Origin: Xenophilus sp. E41
Lineage (GTDB): Bacteria; Pseudomonadota; Gammaproteobacteria; Burkholderiales; Burkholderiaceae_C
Direction of reading: 5' to 3'
Length of the DNA stretch: 64,000 nt
NCBI RefSeq assembly: GCF_003671765.1
Contig: NZ_QPIB01000039.1
Location: 1-64,000 of the forward strand
The translations under genes were made by a program, and so were the position numbers. Position 1 is the stretch's first letter, and every line of letters starts with the position of its first letter. Of the stretch, positions 55,146 through 64,000 are shown one piece after another. The notes below the pieces were generated by a model that saw only the letters and a list, made by a program, of their open reading frames with translations, had not been told where the DNA came from and searched no databases.

Positions 55146-56048
55146 ATGTTCAGCTACCGCCACGCCTTCCACGCCGGCAACCACGCCGATGTGCTCAAAC
55201 ACACGGTGCTGATCGCCACCCTCGAGCACCTGCTCGAAAAGCCCGCGCCGATCACGGTGATCGACACCCACGCCGGAGCCGGCCTGTACCGGCTCGACGG
55301 CGACTATGCCGGCACCAGCGGCGAGGCGGCCGACGGCGTGCTGCGCCTGCTGGGGCCCGCGGCCGGCGACACGGGGGCGCAAGCGCTGCCGCCGGCTCTC
55401 GCCCGCTACCTGGAGGTGGTGCGCAGCTTCAACCGCGAGGGCCAGGCCCGCGTGTACCCGGGTTCGCCCTTCATCACCCATCACCTGCTGCGCGACGAGG
55501 ACAAGCTCAAGCTCTACGAGCTTCACCCGACGGACGCGCGCACGCTGGATGCCAATATCGCCCAGCTCGACGCCGGCCGGCAGATCGCCGTGCTGCGCGA
55601 GGACGGCTTCGGCAGCGCCACCAAGTTCCTGCCGCCACCCTCGCGACGCGCGCTGGTGCTGGTGGATCCGAGTTACGAATTGAAGACCGACTACGCCCGC
55701 ACGGCGGCCTTCATCGGCGAAGCGGTCAAGCGTTTCGCCACGGGTGTGTACGCCGTGTGGTACCCCATCATTCCCCGGCCCGAAGCACACGACCTGCCGC
55801 GCCGGCTCAAGACCCTGGCCAACAAGGCCGGCAAGCCCTGGCTGCATGCGACGCTCACGGTCAAGTCGAGCAAGCTCACGACCAACGCGGCCGGCGAGAC
55901 GCAGCGACCGGGCCTGCCCGCCAGCGGGATGTTCCTCATCAACCCGCCCTACACGCTGGCCGACCAGTTGCGCCCGGCGCTCGCTCGCCTGGCCGAGGTG
56001 CTCGCCCAGGACCGCCACGCCGGCTGCGCCGTGGAAACGGGCGGCTGA
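55146..56048 (+). CDS. rlmJ: 23S rRNA (adenine-2030-N6)-methyltransferase RlmJ
   Basis: Methylates A2030 of 23S rRNA. The 300-aa protein starts with the family signature MFSYRHAFHAGNHADVLKH, has motif I DTHAGAGLYRL near residue 40, the inserted helical subdomain, and the catalytic motif IV as DPSYE near residue 173, with YAVWYPII following. Full length. It is divergent from rplM and convergent with rlpA. Confidence 0.95.
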   Translation: MFSYRHAFHAGNHADVLKHTVLIATLEHLLEKPAPITVIDTHAGAGLYRLDGDYAGTSGEAADGVLRLLGPAAGDTGAQALPPALARYLEVVRSFNREGQARVYPGSPFITHHLLRDEDKLKLYELHPTDARTLDANIAQLDAGRQIAVLREDGFGSATKFLPPPSRRALVLVDPSYELKTDYARTAAFIGEAVKRFATGVYAVWYPIIPRPEAHDLPRRLKTLANKAGKPWLHATLTVKSSKLTTNAAGETQRPGLPASGMFLINPPYTLADQLRPALARLAEVLAQDRHAGCAVETGG

Positions 56049-56178
56049 CGCAGGCTGCGCAGCGGCCCCTCGCGCATTCCGTCACGCCCAGACCGTCGCG
56101 TCACACAGCGGGCGTCAGGGAGGGTGCCACGCCGCCAGCAACGCGCCGCGTCACCCCCACGGGGCAAGGGCGTTGCGC

Positions 56179-56889
56179 CTATCGGCGACGTCGCGTTGCC
56201 TGCGCCGTCTTCCTGGGTCGCGCGTCCGGCCGCGGCGCATCGGCAAGGGCCGAGCCGTTCGCGTCATCGGCTGGCGCCACCGCCACGCCGTTGCAGCGCC
56301 CGCCGGCGGCATCGATGCGCGTCAGCGCCACCTGCTTGATGCCCAGGCCGACCATCTGGAGTTGCTCCGCGGCCGCCTGGCTCAGGTCGATGATGCGGCC
56401 CGCCGCGTAGGGACCCCGATCGTTCACGCGCACCAGCACCTCGCGGCCATTGACCAGGCTGCGAACGCAAAGGCGTGTACCGAAAGGCAAGGTCTTGTGC
56501 GCCGCCGTGAAGGCGCCCATGTCGAAGCGCTCGCCGCTGGCCGTCTTGCGCTGGTGGAACTGCAGGCCGTACCACGAGGCGCCGCCGCGCTGGATCACCT
56601 CGCCCGGCGGGCCATCGCCGGGCACCCCGTCGTCCGGCGGCAGATCGCCTTCGCTTCCCACGGCCAGGTCATAACGCACCGATGCAACGCGGGAGCGCGG
56701 CGCATCGGCCGGCGCTCCGCCCTGCCTGGCCAGCGGACGAAGGGGCGACGCCGATGGCGCGCCCTCACCGGTCCTGGTCCCCGCTCCGGATTCGCCGGGC
56801 GGCGTGGTGCAGCCGGCCAGCGCAAGGGCCAGCACGGCAGAGGCCAGCCACCGACCCTGTCGATGCAGCAGGCGGTGCGGTGCCTTCAT
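56179..56889 (-). CDS. rlpA: RlpA-family septal lytic transglycosylase/lipoprotein
   Basis: A 236-aa lipoprotein (signal peptide ending ALAGC near residue 27), a Gly/Pro/Ala-rich linker, then the double-psi beta-barrel of RlpA: GGASWYGLQFHQRKTASGE, FGTRLCVRSL, VRVNDRGPYAAGRIIDLSQAAA. In other bacteria RlpA cleaves denuded glycan at the septum. The C-terminal SPOR domain of long RlpA proteins is absent; instead there is a basic tail. The ATG overlaps the metF stop, so it is the last gene of the ahcY operon. Confidence 0.9.
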   Translation of the reverse strand: MKAPHRLLHRQGRWLASAVLALALAGCTTPPGESGAGTRTGEGAPSASPLRPLARQGGAPADAPRSRVASVRYDLAVGSEGDLPPDDGVPGDGPPGEVIQRGGASWYGLQFHQRKTASGERFDMGAFTAAHKTLPFGTRLCVRSLVNGREVLVRVNDRGPYAAGRIIDLSQAAAEQLQMVGLGIKQVALTRIDAAGGRCNGVAVAPADDANGSALADAPRPDARPRKTAQATRRRR

Positions 56890-57731
56890 GCGCGCCAGCC
56901 CAGGCCCTGCAGCACACCGAGCGTCGCCGCAGCCTGGTTCATCGTGTAGAAATGGATGGCGGGGGCACCGCCCGCCTGCAGCCGCTCCACCAGCCGCGTC
57001 ACCACCTCGAGGCCGAAGGCCTTGATCGAGGCCGTGTCGTCGCCGAAGCCCTGCAATCGCAGCCGGATCCAGCGCGGGATCTCGGCCCCGCAGGCGTCGG
57101 AGAAGCGCATCAGCTGCGTCGAACTGGTGATGGGCATGATGCCCGGCACGATCGGCACGTCGATGCCCAGTCGGCGCGCATCGTCGACGAAGCGGAAATA
57201 CGCCTCGGCGCTGAAGAAGTACTGCGTGATCGCCGAATGCGCGCCCGCCTTCACCTTGGTGGCAAAGGCCTGCAGGTCGGCCTCTGCCGAGCGGGCCTGC
57301 GGGTGCACTTCGGGATAGCATGCCACCTCGATGCGGAAGTCCTCGCCGCACTCCTCGCGGATGAAGCGCACCAGGTCGCTCGCGTAGTGGAACTCGCCCC
57401 CCATGCCGTAGCCGCTGGGCAGGTCGCCGCGCAGGGCCACCAGCCGGCGCACGCCCAGGCGCTTGAGCTCGGCCAGCTGCGTGCGCACGGTTTCGCGCGT
57501 GGCGCCGATGCACGAGAAGTGGCTCGCCGCATCCACGCCTTCGGCAAGGATCTCCTGCACGGCGCCGAAGGTGCCGGCCTGCGTGGAGCCCCCCGCGCCA
57601 TAGGTGACCGAGCAGAACTCGGGTCGCCAGGCGTACAGCTGCTGGCGCACGGCACGCAGCTTGACCACGCCTTCGGGCGTCTTGGGCGGGAAGAACTCGA
57701 AACTCAGGGGCAAACGTTCGGGGGTGGCCAT
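56886..57731 (-). CDS. metF: Methylenetetrahydrofolate reductase
   Basis: FAD enzyme making 5-methyl-THF for methionine synthesis. The 281-aa protein has SFEFFPPKTPEG at the start, VTYGAGGSTQ, LRGDLP near residue 117, ITQYFFSAEAYFRFVD and PGIMPITS. Length is usual for bacterial MetF. It lies in the order ahcY-tlyA-metF-rlpA on one strand; with the SAH riboswitch upstream, methyl-cycle genes are regulated together. Confidence 0.96.
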   Translation of the reverse strand: MATPERLPLSFEFFPPKTPEGVVKLRAVRQQLYAWRPEFCSVTYGAGGSTQAGTFGAVQEILAEGVDAASHFSCIGATRETVRTQLAELKRLGVRRLVALRGDLPSGYGMGGEFHYASDLVRFIREECGEDFRIEVACYPEVHPQARSAEADLQAFATKVKAGAHSAITQYFFSAEAYFRFVDDARRLGIDVPIVPGIMPITSSTQLMRFSDACGAEIPRWIRLRLQGFGDDTASIKAFGLEVVTRLVERLQAGGAPAIHFYTMNQAAATLGVLQGLGWRA

Positions 57732-57777
57732 CGCCAGGGTCCTCTCGGTGTCTTGTTGTCGTTGTCGTCGTGTCGTC

Positions 57778-58575
57778 TCAGGCGCGCGCGGCGTGGACGA
57801 AGAACTCGCGGTTGCCGTCGCCTCCCGCGATCGGACTGTCCAGCCATTTCAACACACGCAGGCCGGCGCCTTCGCAGGCCGTGCGCAGCCGCTCCTCGAC
57901 CACGGCGTACAGCGCCGGATCGCGCACGATGCCACCCTTGCCGATCTGCGCAGGCTGCAGTTCGAACTGCGGCTTGACCAGCATCAGCAGGTCGCCCGCC
58001 GGCGCCAGCAACAGCGCCAGCGCAGGCAGCACGAGCGTCAGCGAGATGAAGGACAGGTCGCCGACGATCAGGTCGAAGAGCAGCCCCTCTTCGGAGCCGA
58101 ACCGGGTTCCGGCGCCCGTCCCGCCTGGGCAGGCAGCCATCAATTCAGGAGCATTCAGCGTGCGCGCGTTCACGCGCTCGACGGCCGTCACCCGCGCATC
58201 GGCGCGCAGCCGCTCGTGCAACTGGCCGTGGCCGACGTCGACACCCACCACGTGCGCGGCGCCGCGCTGCAGCAGGCAGTCGGTGAAGCCGCCGGTGGAC
58301 TGACCGACATCGAGGCACAGGCGCCCGCGCACGTCGAGGCCGGTGGCATCCAGCGCGCCCTCGAGCTTCAGCCCGCCGCGCGAGACATAGCGCGCCTCGG
58401 CCGCGTCGGCCAGATCGAGCTCTGCCCCGTCGGGCACCACGTCGCCGTTCTTGGCGACAGCGCGCCACGCCTCGCCCGCATGCAGGCGCCAGCGCAGGCC
58501 GCCGGCGATGAGCCGGGCCGCCTGCGAACGGGAGACCGCGAGTCCGCGGTCGACGAGCAACTGGTCTGCGCGCAT
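57778..58575 (-). CDS. tlyA: TlyA-family rRNA methyltransferase (hemolysin A family) with repeat-derived insertion
   Basis: A 265-aa protein: N-terminal S4 RNA-binding domain (MRADQLLVDRGLAVSRSQAA), then a FtsJ-type methyltransferase (VSRGGLKLEGAL, LDVGQSTGGFTDCLLQRGA as motif I, DLIVGDLSFISL, LVKPQFEL). TlyA proteins 2'-O-methylate rRNA. Compared with the mycobacterial protein, residues 142-162 are extra, between the NAR-T-L strand and DLIVGDLSF; the DNA there (58090-58151) is a copy of the dispersed repeat read in frame. It follows ahcY by 20 nt and precedes metF. Confidence 0.9.
   Translation of the reverse strand: MRADQLLVDRGLAVSRSQAARLIAGGLRWRLHAGEAWRAVAKNGDVVPDGAELDLADAAEARYVSRGGLKLEGALDATGLDVRGRLCLDVGQSTGGFTDCLLQRGAAHVVGVDVGHGQLHERLRADARVTAVERVNARTLNAPELMAACPGGTGAGTRFGSEEGLLFDLIVGDLSFISLTLVLPALALLLAPAGDLLMLVKPQFELQPAQIGKGGIVRDPALYAVVEERLRTACEGAGLRVLKWLDSPIAGGDGNREFFVHAARA
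58090..58151 (+). repeat. Dispersed palindromic repeat, copy 10, inside tlyA
   Basis: GGAGCCGAACCGGGTTCCGG, CGCCCGTCCCGCCTGGGC centre and AGCCATCAATTCAGGAGC end. Oriented against the gene and fully in frame, adding about 20 residues. Confidence 0.82.
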
Positions 58576-58595
58576 GGCGCCGCGCTGAACCCGCT

Positions 58596-60041
<1,446 letters not shown>

Positions 60042-60099
60042 GCGGACTCCAAAACGGGTTTGAAAGATGCCACTGCGTTCGGGGGAGAGATATGAAACT

Positions 60100-60180
60100 C
60101 ACCGCGGGGACAGCGGGTGAGCGTGGTTGCATGGAAATCCGAGCCTCACGCCTGACGGCGCTGCAACGCTCCTCGGAAGG
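60100..60180 (-). promoter_or_regulatory. SAH riboswitch in the ahcY leader
   Basis: Minus-strand core (60176-60139) reads CCGAGGAGCGTTGCAGC, then a GCC...GGC arm, and closes with GAGGCTCGG. This is the SAH riboswitch layout: first stem CCGAG/CTCGG, conserved GGAGCGTTGC loop. Downstream (60122-60097) CTCACC...GGTGAG forms a further hairpin before the ribosome site. Binding of SAH should raise expression of ahcY and the genes behind it. Confidence 0.88.
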
Positions 60181-60299
60181 CGGCATTTTACGCAAGTGCG
60201 CGCAAGCTGCTTCCGGCCGCGATAATTGAGGGTTCCTCCCAAGAACTTTGTCCGGGCGTGCATGCGCGCAGCCCCTGGCCTGCCACGGGCCCTTTTTCC

Positions 60300-61928
60300 A
60301 TGTCCTACGCCGCCGAAACCCGCCGCCGCCGCACCTTCGCCATCATCTCCCACCCCGACGCCGGCAAGACCACGCTGACCGAAAAGCTGCTGCTGTTCTC
60401 GGGCGCGATCCAGATCGCGGGCTCGGTCAAGGCGCGCAAGGCTTCGCGGCACGCGACCTCCGACTGGATGGAGATCGAGAAGCAGCGCGGCATTTCGGTG
60501 GCCTCGTCGGTGATGCAGATGAGCTACCGCGAGCACGTCATCAACCTGCTCGACACGCCCGGCCACAAGGACTTCTCGGAAGACACCTACCGCGTGCTCA
60601 CGGCCGTCGACTCGGCACTGATGGTCATCGACGCGGCCAACGGCGTGGAGGCGCAGACACGTCGGCTGATCGAGGTCTGCCGCCAGCGCGACACGCCCAT
60701 CATCACCTTCGTCAACAAGATGGACCGCGAGGTGCGCGAGCCGCTGGACATCCTCGACGAGGTGGAGCGCGAGCTGGGCATGCCCTGCGTGCCCATGACC
60801 TGGCCGGTGGGCCAGGGCAAGTCCTTCGGCGGCATCATCAACCTGCGCACGCAGGCGATGACGGTGTTCGAATCGGGCAGCGAGCGCCGCCCGCAGGACT
60901 TCGAGACGATCCCGCTGACCGAGCGCGACACGCTGCGCGCCCGCTTCGGCTCCGAATTCGACGCGGCCATGGAGAGCATGGAACTGGCCACCGGCGCGTC
61001 GCCGGCCTGGGACAAGGAGGCCTTCCTCGCCGGCAAGCAGACCCCCGTGTTCTTCGGCTCCGGCGTGAACAACTTCGGTGTGATGGAGGTGCTCGACGCG
61101 CTGGTCGACCTGGCGCCGCCGCCGCAGCCGCGCATCAGCACCACGCTGGTCAACCGCCAGCCGGTGACCAAGAAGATCCAGCCCGACGACAAGGACTTCG
61201 CGGGCGTGGTGTTCAAGGTGCAGGCCAACATGGACGCCAACCACCGCGACCGCATCGCCTTCGTGCGCATGGCTTCGGGCAAGTACACGCCGGGCATGAA
61301 GCTCAAGGTGCAGCGCACCGGCAAGGAGTTGCGCCCCACCAGCGTCGTGACCTTCATGAGCCAGCGCCGCGAGGCCGTGGAAGAGGCCTATGCCGGCGAC
61401 ATCGTGGGCTTCACCACGCACGGCGGCGTGCAGCTGGGCGACACCATCACCGACGGCGCGAGCCTGCAGTTCACCGGCCTGCCCTTCTTCGCGCCCGAGC
61501 TGTTCATGACGGTGATCCTCAAGAACCCGCTGCGCACCAAGCAGCTGCAGCAGGGCCTGGCGCAGCTCGGCGAGGAAGGCGCGATCCAGGTCTTCCGGCC
61601 CGAGGTCGGCGGCCCGATGCTGCTGGGCGCCGTGGGCCAGCTGCAGTTCGAAGTCGTGCAGCACCGCCTGAAGACCGAGTACGACGCCGACGTGCGGCTG
61701 GAGGGCTGCCAGTACACCGGCGCGCGCTGGATCACGGCCGACACGCCGGCCGAGCTGCGCGAGTTCACGAACGCCTACCCGCAGCGCCTGGCCAAGGACG
61801 CGGCCGACACGCTGGCCTACCTGTGCACCTCACCCTACGACGTGCGGCTGGCCCAGGAGCGCTTTCCGAAGATCCACTTCCACCCGCTGCGCGAACACGC
61901 CGGGCTGGCCTTGCAGACGGCCGGCTGA
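60300..61928 (+). CDS. prfC: Peptide chain release factor 3
   Basis: GTPase that removes RF1/RF2 from the ribosome after termination. The 542-aa protein has G1 SHPDAGKTTLTEKLL, G2 RGISVASSV, G3 DTPGHKDFSEDT and G4 NKMD, and the C-terminal domain with VGQLQFEVVQHRLKTEY. Full length. The ATG at 60300 starts the standard N-terminus SYAAETRRRRTFAIISHPDA; an in-frame ATG 42 bases upstream adds unconserved residues. It is divergent from ahcY and overlaps the next gene by one base. Confidence 0.96.
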   Translation: MSYAAETRRRRTFAIISHPDAGKTTLTEKLLLFSGAIQIAGSVKARKASRHATSDWMEIEKQRGISVASSVMQMSYREHVINLLDTPGHKDFSEDTYRVLTAVDSALMVIDAANGVEAQTRRLIEVCRQRDTPIITFVNKMDREVREPLDILDEVERELGMPCVPMTWPVGQGKSFGGIINLRTQAMTVFESGSERRPQDFETIPLTERDTLRARFGSEFDAAMESMELATGASPAWDKEAFLAGKQTPVFFGSGVNNFGVMEVLDALVDLAPPPQPRISTTLVNRQPVTKKIQPDDKDFAGVVFKVQANMDANHRDRIAFVRMASGKYTPGMKLKVQRTGKELRPTSVVTFMSQRREAVEEAYAGDIVGFTTHGGVQLGDTITDGASLQFTGLPFFAPELFMTVILKNPLRTKQLQQGLAQLGEEGAIQVFRPEVGGPMLLGAVGQLQFEVVQHRLKTEYDADVRLEGCQYTGARWITADTPAELREFTNAYPQRLAKDAADTLAYLCTSPYDVRLAQERFPKIHFHPLREHAGLALQTAG

Positions 61929-62731
61929 TGGGTGCACGCAGCATGGCGCCGCTGGCCGCGTGGCCGGCCGAGGCGCGCCGCGGCCTGGTGGGCCTCTTCA
62001 CCGACATCGACGACACCCTCACCACCGACGGCGCCGTGCCGCCCGAGGTGGTGCAGGCGCTGGGCGCGCTCAAGGCCACCGGTCTGCACGTGGTGCCGAT
62101 CACCGGCCGCCCGGTGGGCTGGAGCGAGCCCTTCGCCGCCAGCTGGCCGGTCGACGCGATCGTGCCGGAGAACGGCGCGATGGCGCTGCTGCGCGAGGCC
62201 GACGGCACGCTCGCGCGCCGCTACCAGCAGGACGCCGCCACGCGCGCCGCCAACTTCGCGCGCATGCAGGCCGTGCTGGCGCAGATCGAGCGCGACATCC
62301 CGGGCGCGCGCCGCGCCACCGATTCGGCCGGGCGCGAATGCGACATCGCCATCGACCACAGCGAGTTCACGCAGTTGAGCGACGCTCAGATCGACAAGGT
62401 GGTGCTGGCCATGCGCCACGAGGGCATGCACGCCACGGTGAGCAGCATCCACGTCAACGGCTGGTACGGCGAACACAACAAGCTCGAGGGCGCGCGCTGG
62501 ATCGTGCGCGAGCTGTGGGGCCGCCGGCTCGACGACGAGATCGACCGCTGGGCCTACGTGGGCGACTCGACCAACGACCAGCTGATGTTCCAGGCCTTCC
62601 CGCACAGCATCGGCGTGGCGAACATCGCGCGCTTCGTGCCGCACCTGTCGCAGCTGCCGCGCTATGTGACGCCGAGCGAGCGCGGGGCGGGCTTCGTCGA
62701 GGTCGCGCGCGCCATCCTCGCGGCACGCTGA
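61928..62731 (+). CDS. HAD-superfamily IIB phosphatase
   Basis: A 267-aa HAD phosphatase of the Cof/MPGP type. Motif I is LFTDIDDTLTTDG (nucleophile Asp and acid Asp near residue 26), motif II PITGRP, and motifs III/IV NKLEGARWIVREL and YVGDSTNDQLMF near residue 215. The IIB cap lies between. Closest functional types are mannosyl-3-phosphoglycerate, sucrose- or trehalose-phosphate phosphatases; the substrate is not evident. The start overlaps the prfC stop (TGATG), so the two are co-translated. Confidence 0.88.
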   Translation: MGARSMAPLAAWPAEARRGLVGLFTDIDDTLTTDGAVPPEVVQALGALKATGLHVVPITGRPVGWSEPFAASWPVDAIVPENGAMALLREADGTLARRYQQDAATRAANFARMQAVLAQIERDIPGARRATDSAGRECDIAIDHSEFTQLSDAQIDKVVLAMRHEGMHATVSSIHVNGWYGEHNKLEGARWIVRELWGRRLDDEIDRWAYVGDSTNDQLMFQAFPHSIGVANIARFVPHLSQLPRYVTPSERGAGFVEVARAILAAR

Positions 62732-63020
62732 GCGCCAGGCACCCGGCCCGCGTGGCCGGAGCGCCCGCGAGCCGGGCGCAGCGGGCGCCAAGGGCCAGCC
62801 CGTCGTAGCGGCACGGCCGACAGTGACCCGGGGTCGCCACCAAGCCGCAGACCGGGCGCCGTCGCGCGCCGGCCCTCGCCCGCGGCCGGCGGCGCCGTCC
62901 GCTCGCCGCCTACGTGCTCCAGGGCCCGCCTTTGCTCCACTGCCTGCGTTGCGAACGAACCCCCTCGGGTCGGCAACACATCGAACCGGACAGGTCGAGA
63001 CAACCAAGGAGTGCCCCACC

Positions 63021-63296
63021 ATGAAAACCATCATCGCTCTGAGCATCGCAACCCTCACCCTCGGCGCCGGCCTGGCCGGCTGCGACGTGAAGAAGACCCA
63101 GGAAGGGAGCGTGACCACGCCCAAGTTCGAGAAGACCCGCGAAGGCGACGTCACGCTGCCGAAGTACGAGGTCACGCCGCCGAAGGTCGAGGTGACGAAG
63201 GAAGAAAAGACCGTCAACGTCCCGACGGTCAAGACCGAGGAGCGCACGATCGAAGTGCCCAAGGTGACCGTCACGCCGGCCAAGGACAACAAGTAA
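63021..63296 (+). CDS. Small repetitive lipoprotein of unknown function
   Basis: A 91-aa lipoprotein with a strong signal peptide (MKTIIALSIATLTLGAGLAG then Cys, lipobox LAGC). The mature part is a regular run of short Val/Thr/Lys/Glu segments with Pro every 6-9 residues (TTPKFEKTREGDVTLPKYEV, TPPKVEVTKEEKTVNVPTVK), suggesting an extended beta-rich or fibrous shape. Highly charged. AAGGAG precedes the ATG. Not assigned to a family. It is convergent with the enolase-like gene. Confidence 0.82.
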   Translation: MKTIIALSIATLTLGAGLAGCDVKKTQEGSVTTPKFEKTREGDVTLPKYEVTPPKVEVTKEEKTVNVPTVKTEERTIEVPKVTVTPAKDNK

Positions 63297-63300
63297 GTCG

Positions 63301-64000
63301 TTACCTTCGCGCCGCGGCCGTTGGCGGCGGCGCCGGCCATTGCGCCGCGGGCATGGGCGCCACCGCGTCCAGCCACGGCGATACCGGCGAGCCGAAGCCC
63401 GGCGTCTCCAGCGAGCCGATCGCGATCCGGCCGTCGGCCACCCGCAGCCGCACGCGCCAGTCCATGCGGTGGTACAGGTCCGGATGCGCGCGCAGGAAGG
63501 CCTCGGCCTCCTGCACCGGTCGGCGGTCGAAGCCGTCGATGAAGTGGTGGGCGTTGCGCTCCACATGCCCGATGCCCAACAGCGCGACCAGCGCCAGATC
63601 CTGCTGCAGCGAGGTGCCGGGCTGCGTGGTCAGGTCCTCCGCCGACATGAAGTACGGCCGCCCCGGCGTCGTGTCGTTCCAGCGCCGGCAGCGCGCCAGG
63701 TTGATGAGCGACTTGTAGAAGCCCTTGCAGGCCTTGGTCGACACGCCGGCGTAGCCCAGCGAGCGCGCCAGCGGGAAAGCGTCGAGCGAGCCGTCGGACT
63801 CGTCGATGATGACGGGCCGGTCCAGCGCTGAATCGGTGATCGGCTGGGCCAGGGCACGCGCCCGCGCGACGGGCTGCTCGATGAACAGCGTCGCCGCGCA
63901 CAGCTTCTGCAGCCGCGGTTCGGCCGCCATGCGCTGCCAGAAGGCCGCAACGGCCTGTGCATCGGCGAACTGCTCGTTGCCGTCCAGCGTCAGCTGAAGT
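63301..64000 (-). CDS. Enolase-superfamily (mandelate racemase-like) protein, 5' end missing
   Basis: The last 232 codons of a gene that continues past the right edge. Metal-site features of the enolase superfamily appear in order: TLDGNEQF (Asp), PVIIDESDGSLDAFPLARSL (Asp/Glu) and VSTKACKGFYKSL, a Lys-containing strand typical of the family. The region after it (LARCRRWNDTTPGR) and the C-terminal 90 residues are less familiar. It may be a racemase, dehydratase or cycloisomerase; the catalytic N-terminal Lys lies outside the window. Confidence 0.8.
   Translation of the reverse strand, partial: LQLTLDGNEQFADAQAVAAFWQRMAAEPRLQKLCAATLFIEQPVARARALAQPITDSALDRPVIIDESDGSLDAFPLARSLGYAGVSTKACKGFYKSLINLARCRRWNDTTPGRPYFMSAEDLTTQPGTSLQQDLALVALLGIGHVERNAHHFIDGFDRRPVQEAEAFLRAHPDLYHRMDWRVRLRVADGRIAIGSLETPGFGSPVSPWLDAVAPMPAAQWPAPPPTAAARR

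Overview
The window is GC-rich (about 70 percent) chromosomal DNA of a betaproteobacterium, most likely family Comamonadaceae (the Variovorax/Acidovorax/Xenophilus group). This rests on the housekeeping order (ahcY-tlyA-metF, rplM-rpsI-erpA, phoH-ybeY, folB-ttcA), an SAH riboswitch ahead of ahcY, and many small palindromic repeats of the kind common in that family. No tRNA, rRNA, CRISPR array or insertion sequence was recognised.

Layout. 1-150: start of a type VI secretion VgrG leaving the left edge. 324-3835: cca, then the trehalose pair otsB-otsA. 3916-9981: LysR regulator divergent from an SDR, a DyP-type peroxidase, a universal stress protein, a DUF2917-like protein and a MocR-type regulator. 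9954-16653: ROK kinase, DUF2905 protein, hisN-like phosphatase and MidA methyltransferase on the minus strand; a FolM-like SDR, folB, ttcA, a lipoprotein and a histidine phosphatase on the plus strand. 17064-31976: a compact biosynthetic operon: a 2466-aa NRPS-PKS-aminotransferase hybrid, a 1672-aa NRPS, a 4'-phosphopantetheinyl transferase and two unusual alpha/beta hydrolases. 32051-40065: a small exported protein, miaB, a GlrK-QseG-GlrR signalling set and opgH. 40181-49034: ruvA, a secreted protease, phoH, ybeY, a methyltransferase remnant, dtd, a CDF transporter, FecR and OmpA-like proteins, tyrS. 49196-64000: M23 peptidase, anmK, MFS exporter, erpA, rpsI, rplM, rlmJ, rlpA, metF, tlyA, ahcY, prfC, a HAD phosphatase, a small lipoprotein and a truncated enolase-superfamily protein.

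The biosynthetic operon reads A-T-KS-AT-T-AMT followed by C-A-T-C-T. An amino acid starter would be extended once with malonate, the resulting beta-keto group converted to an amine by the built-in aminotransferase, and the vicinal-diamino acid then condensed with a second amino acid. The last carrier domain has no adenylation partner and there is no thioesterase. The two hydrolases at the end lack a serine at the nucleophile elbow (Arg and Cys instead) and are candidates for release or editing.

The most complete regulatory signal lies between glrR and opgH (37635-37829): two perfect TGTC-N10-GACA activator sites, two perfect IHF consensus sites and a perfect -24/-12 sigma-54 promoter. This is the architecture known from the enterobacterial glmY promoter, here aimed at the osmoregulated glucan synthase gene opgH and a small ORF.

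A dispersed 60-70 bp palindromic repeat occurs at least ten times. Several copies have become coding sequence: one encodes the hydrophobic core of a signal peptide (gene at 32051), one adds about 20 residues inside TlyA, and others supply the C-termini or stop codons of LysR, MocR and Dtd. A second, GC-richer repeat adds about 30 residues inside Dtd.
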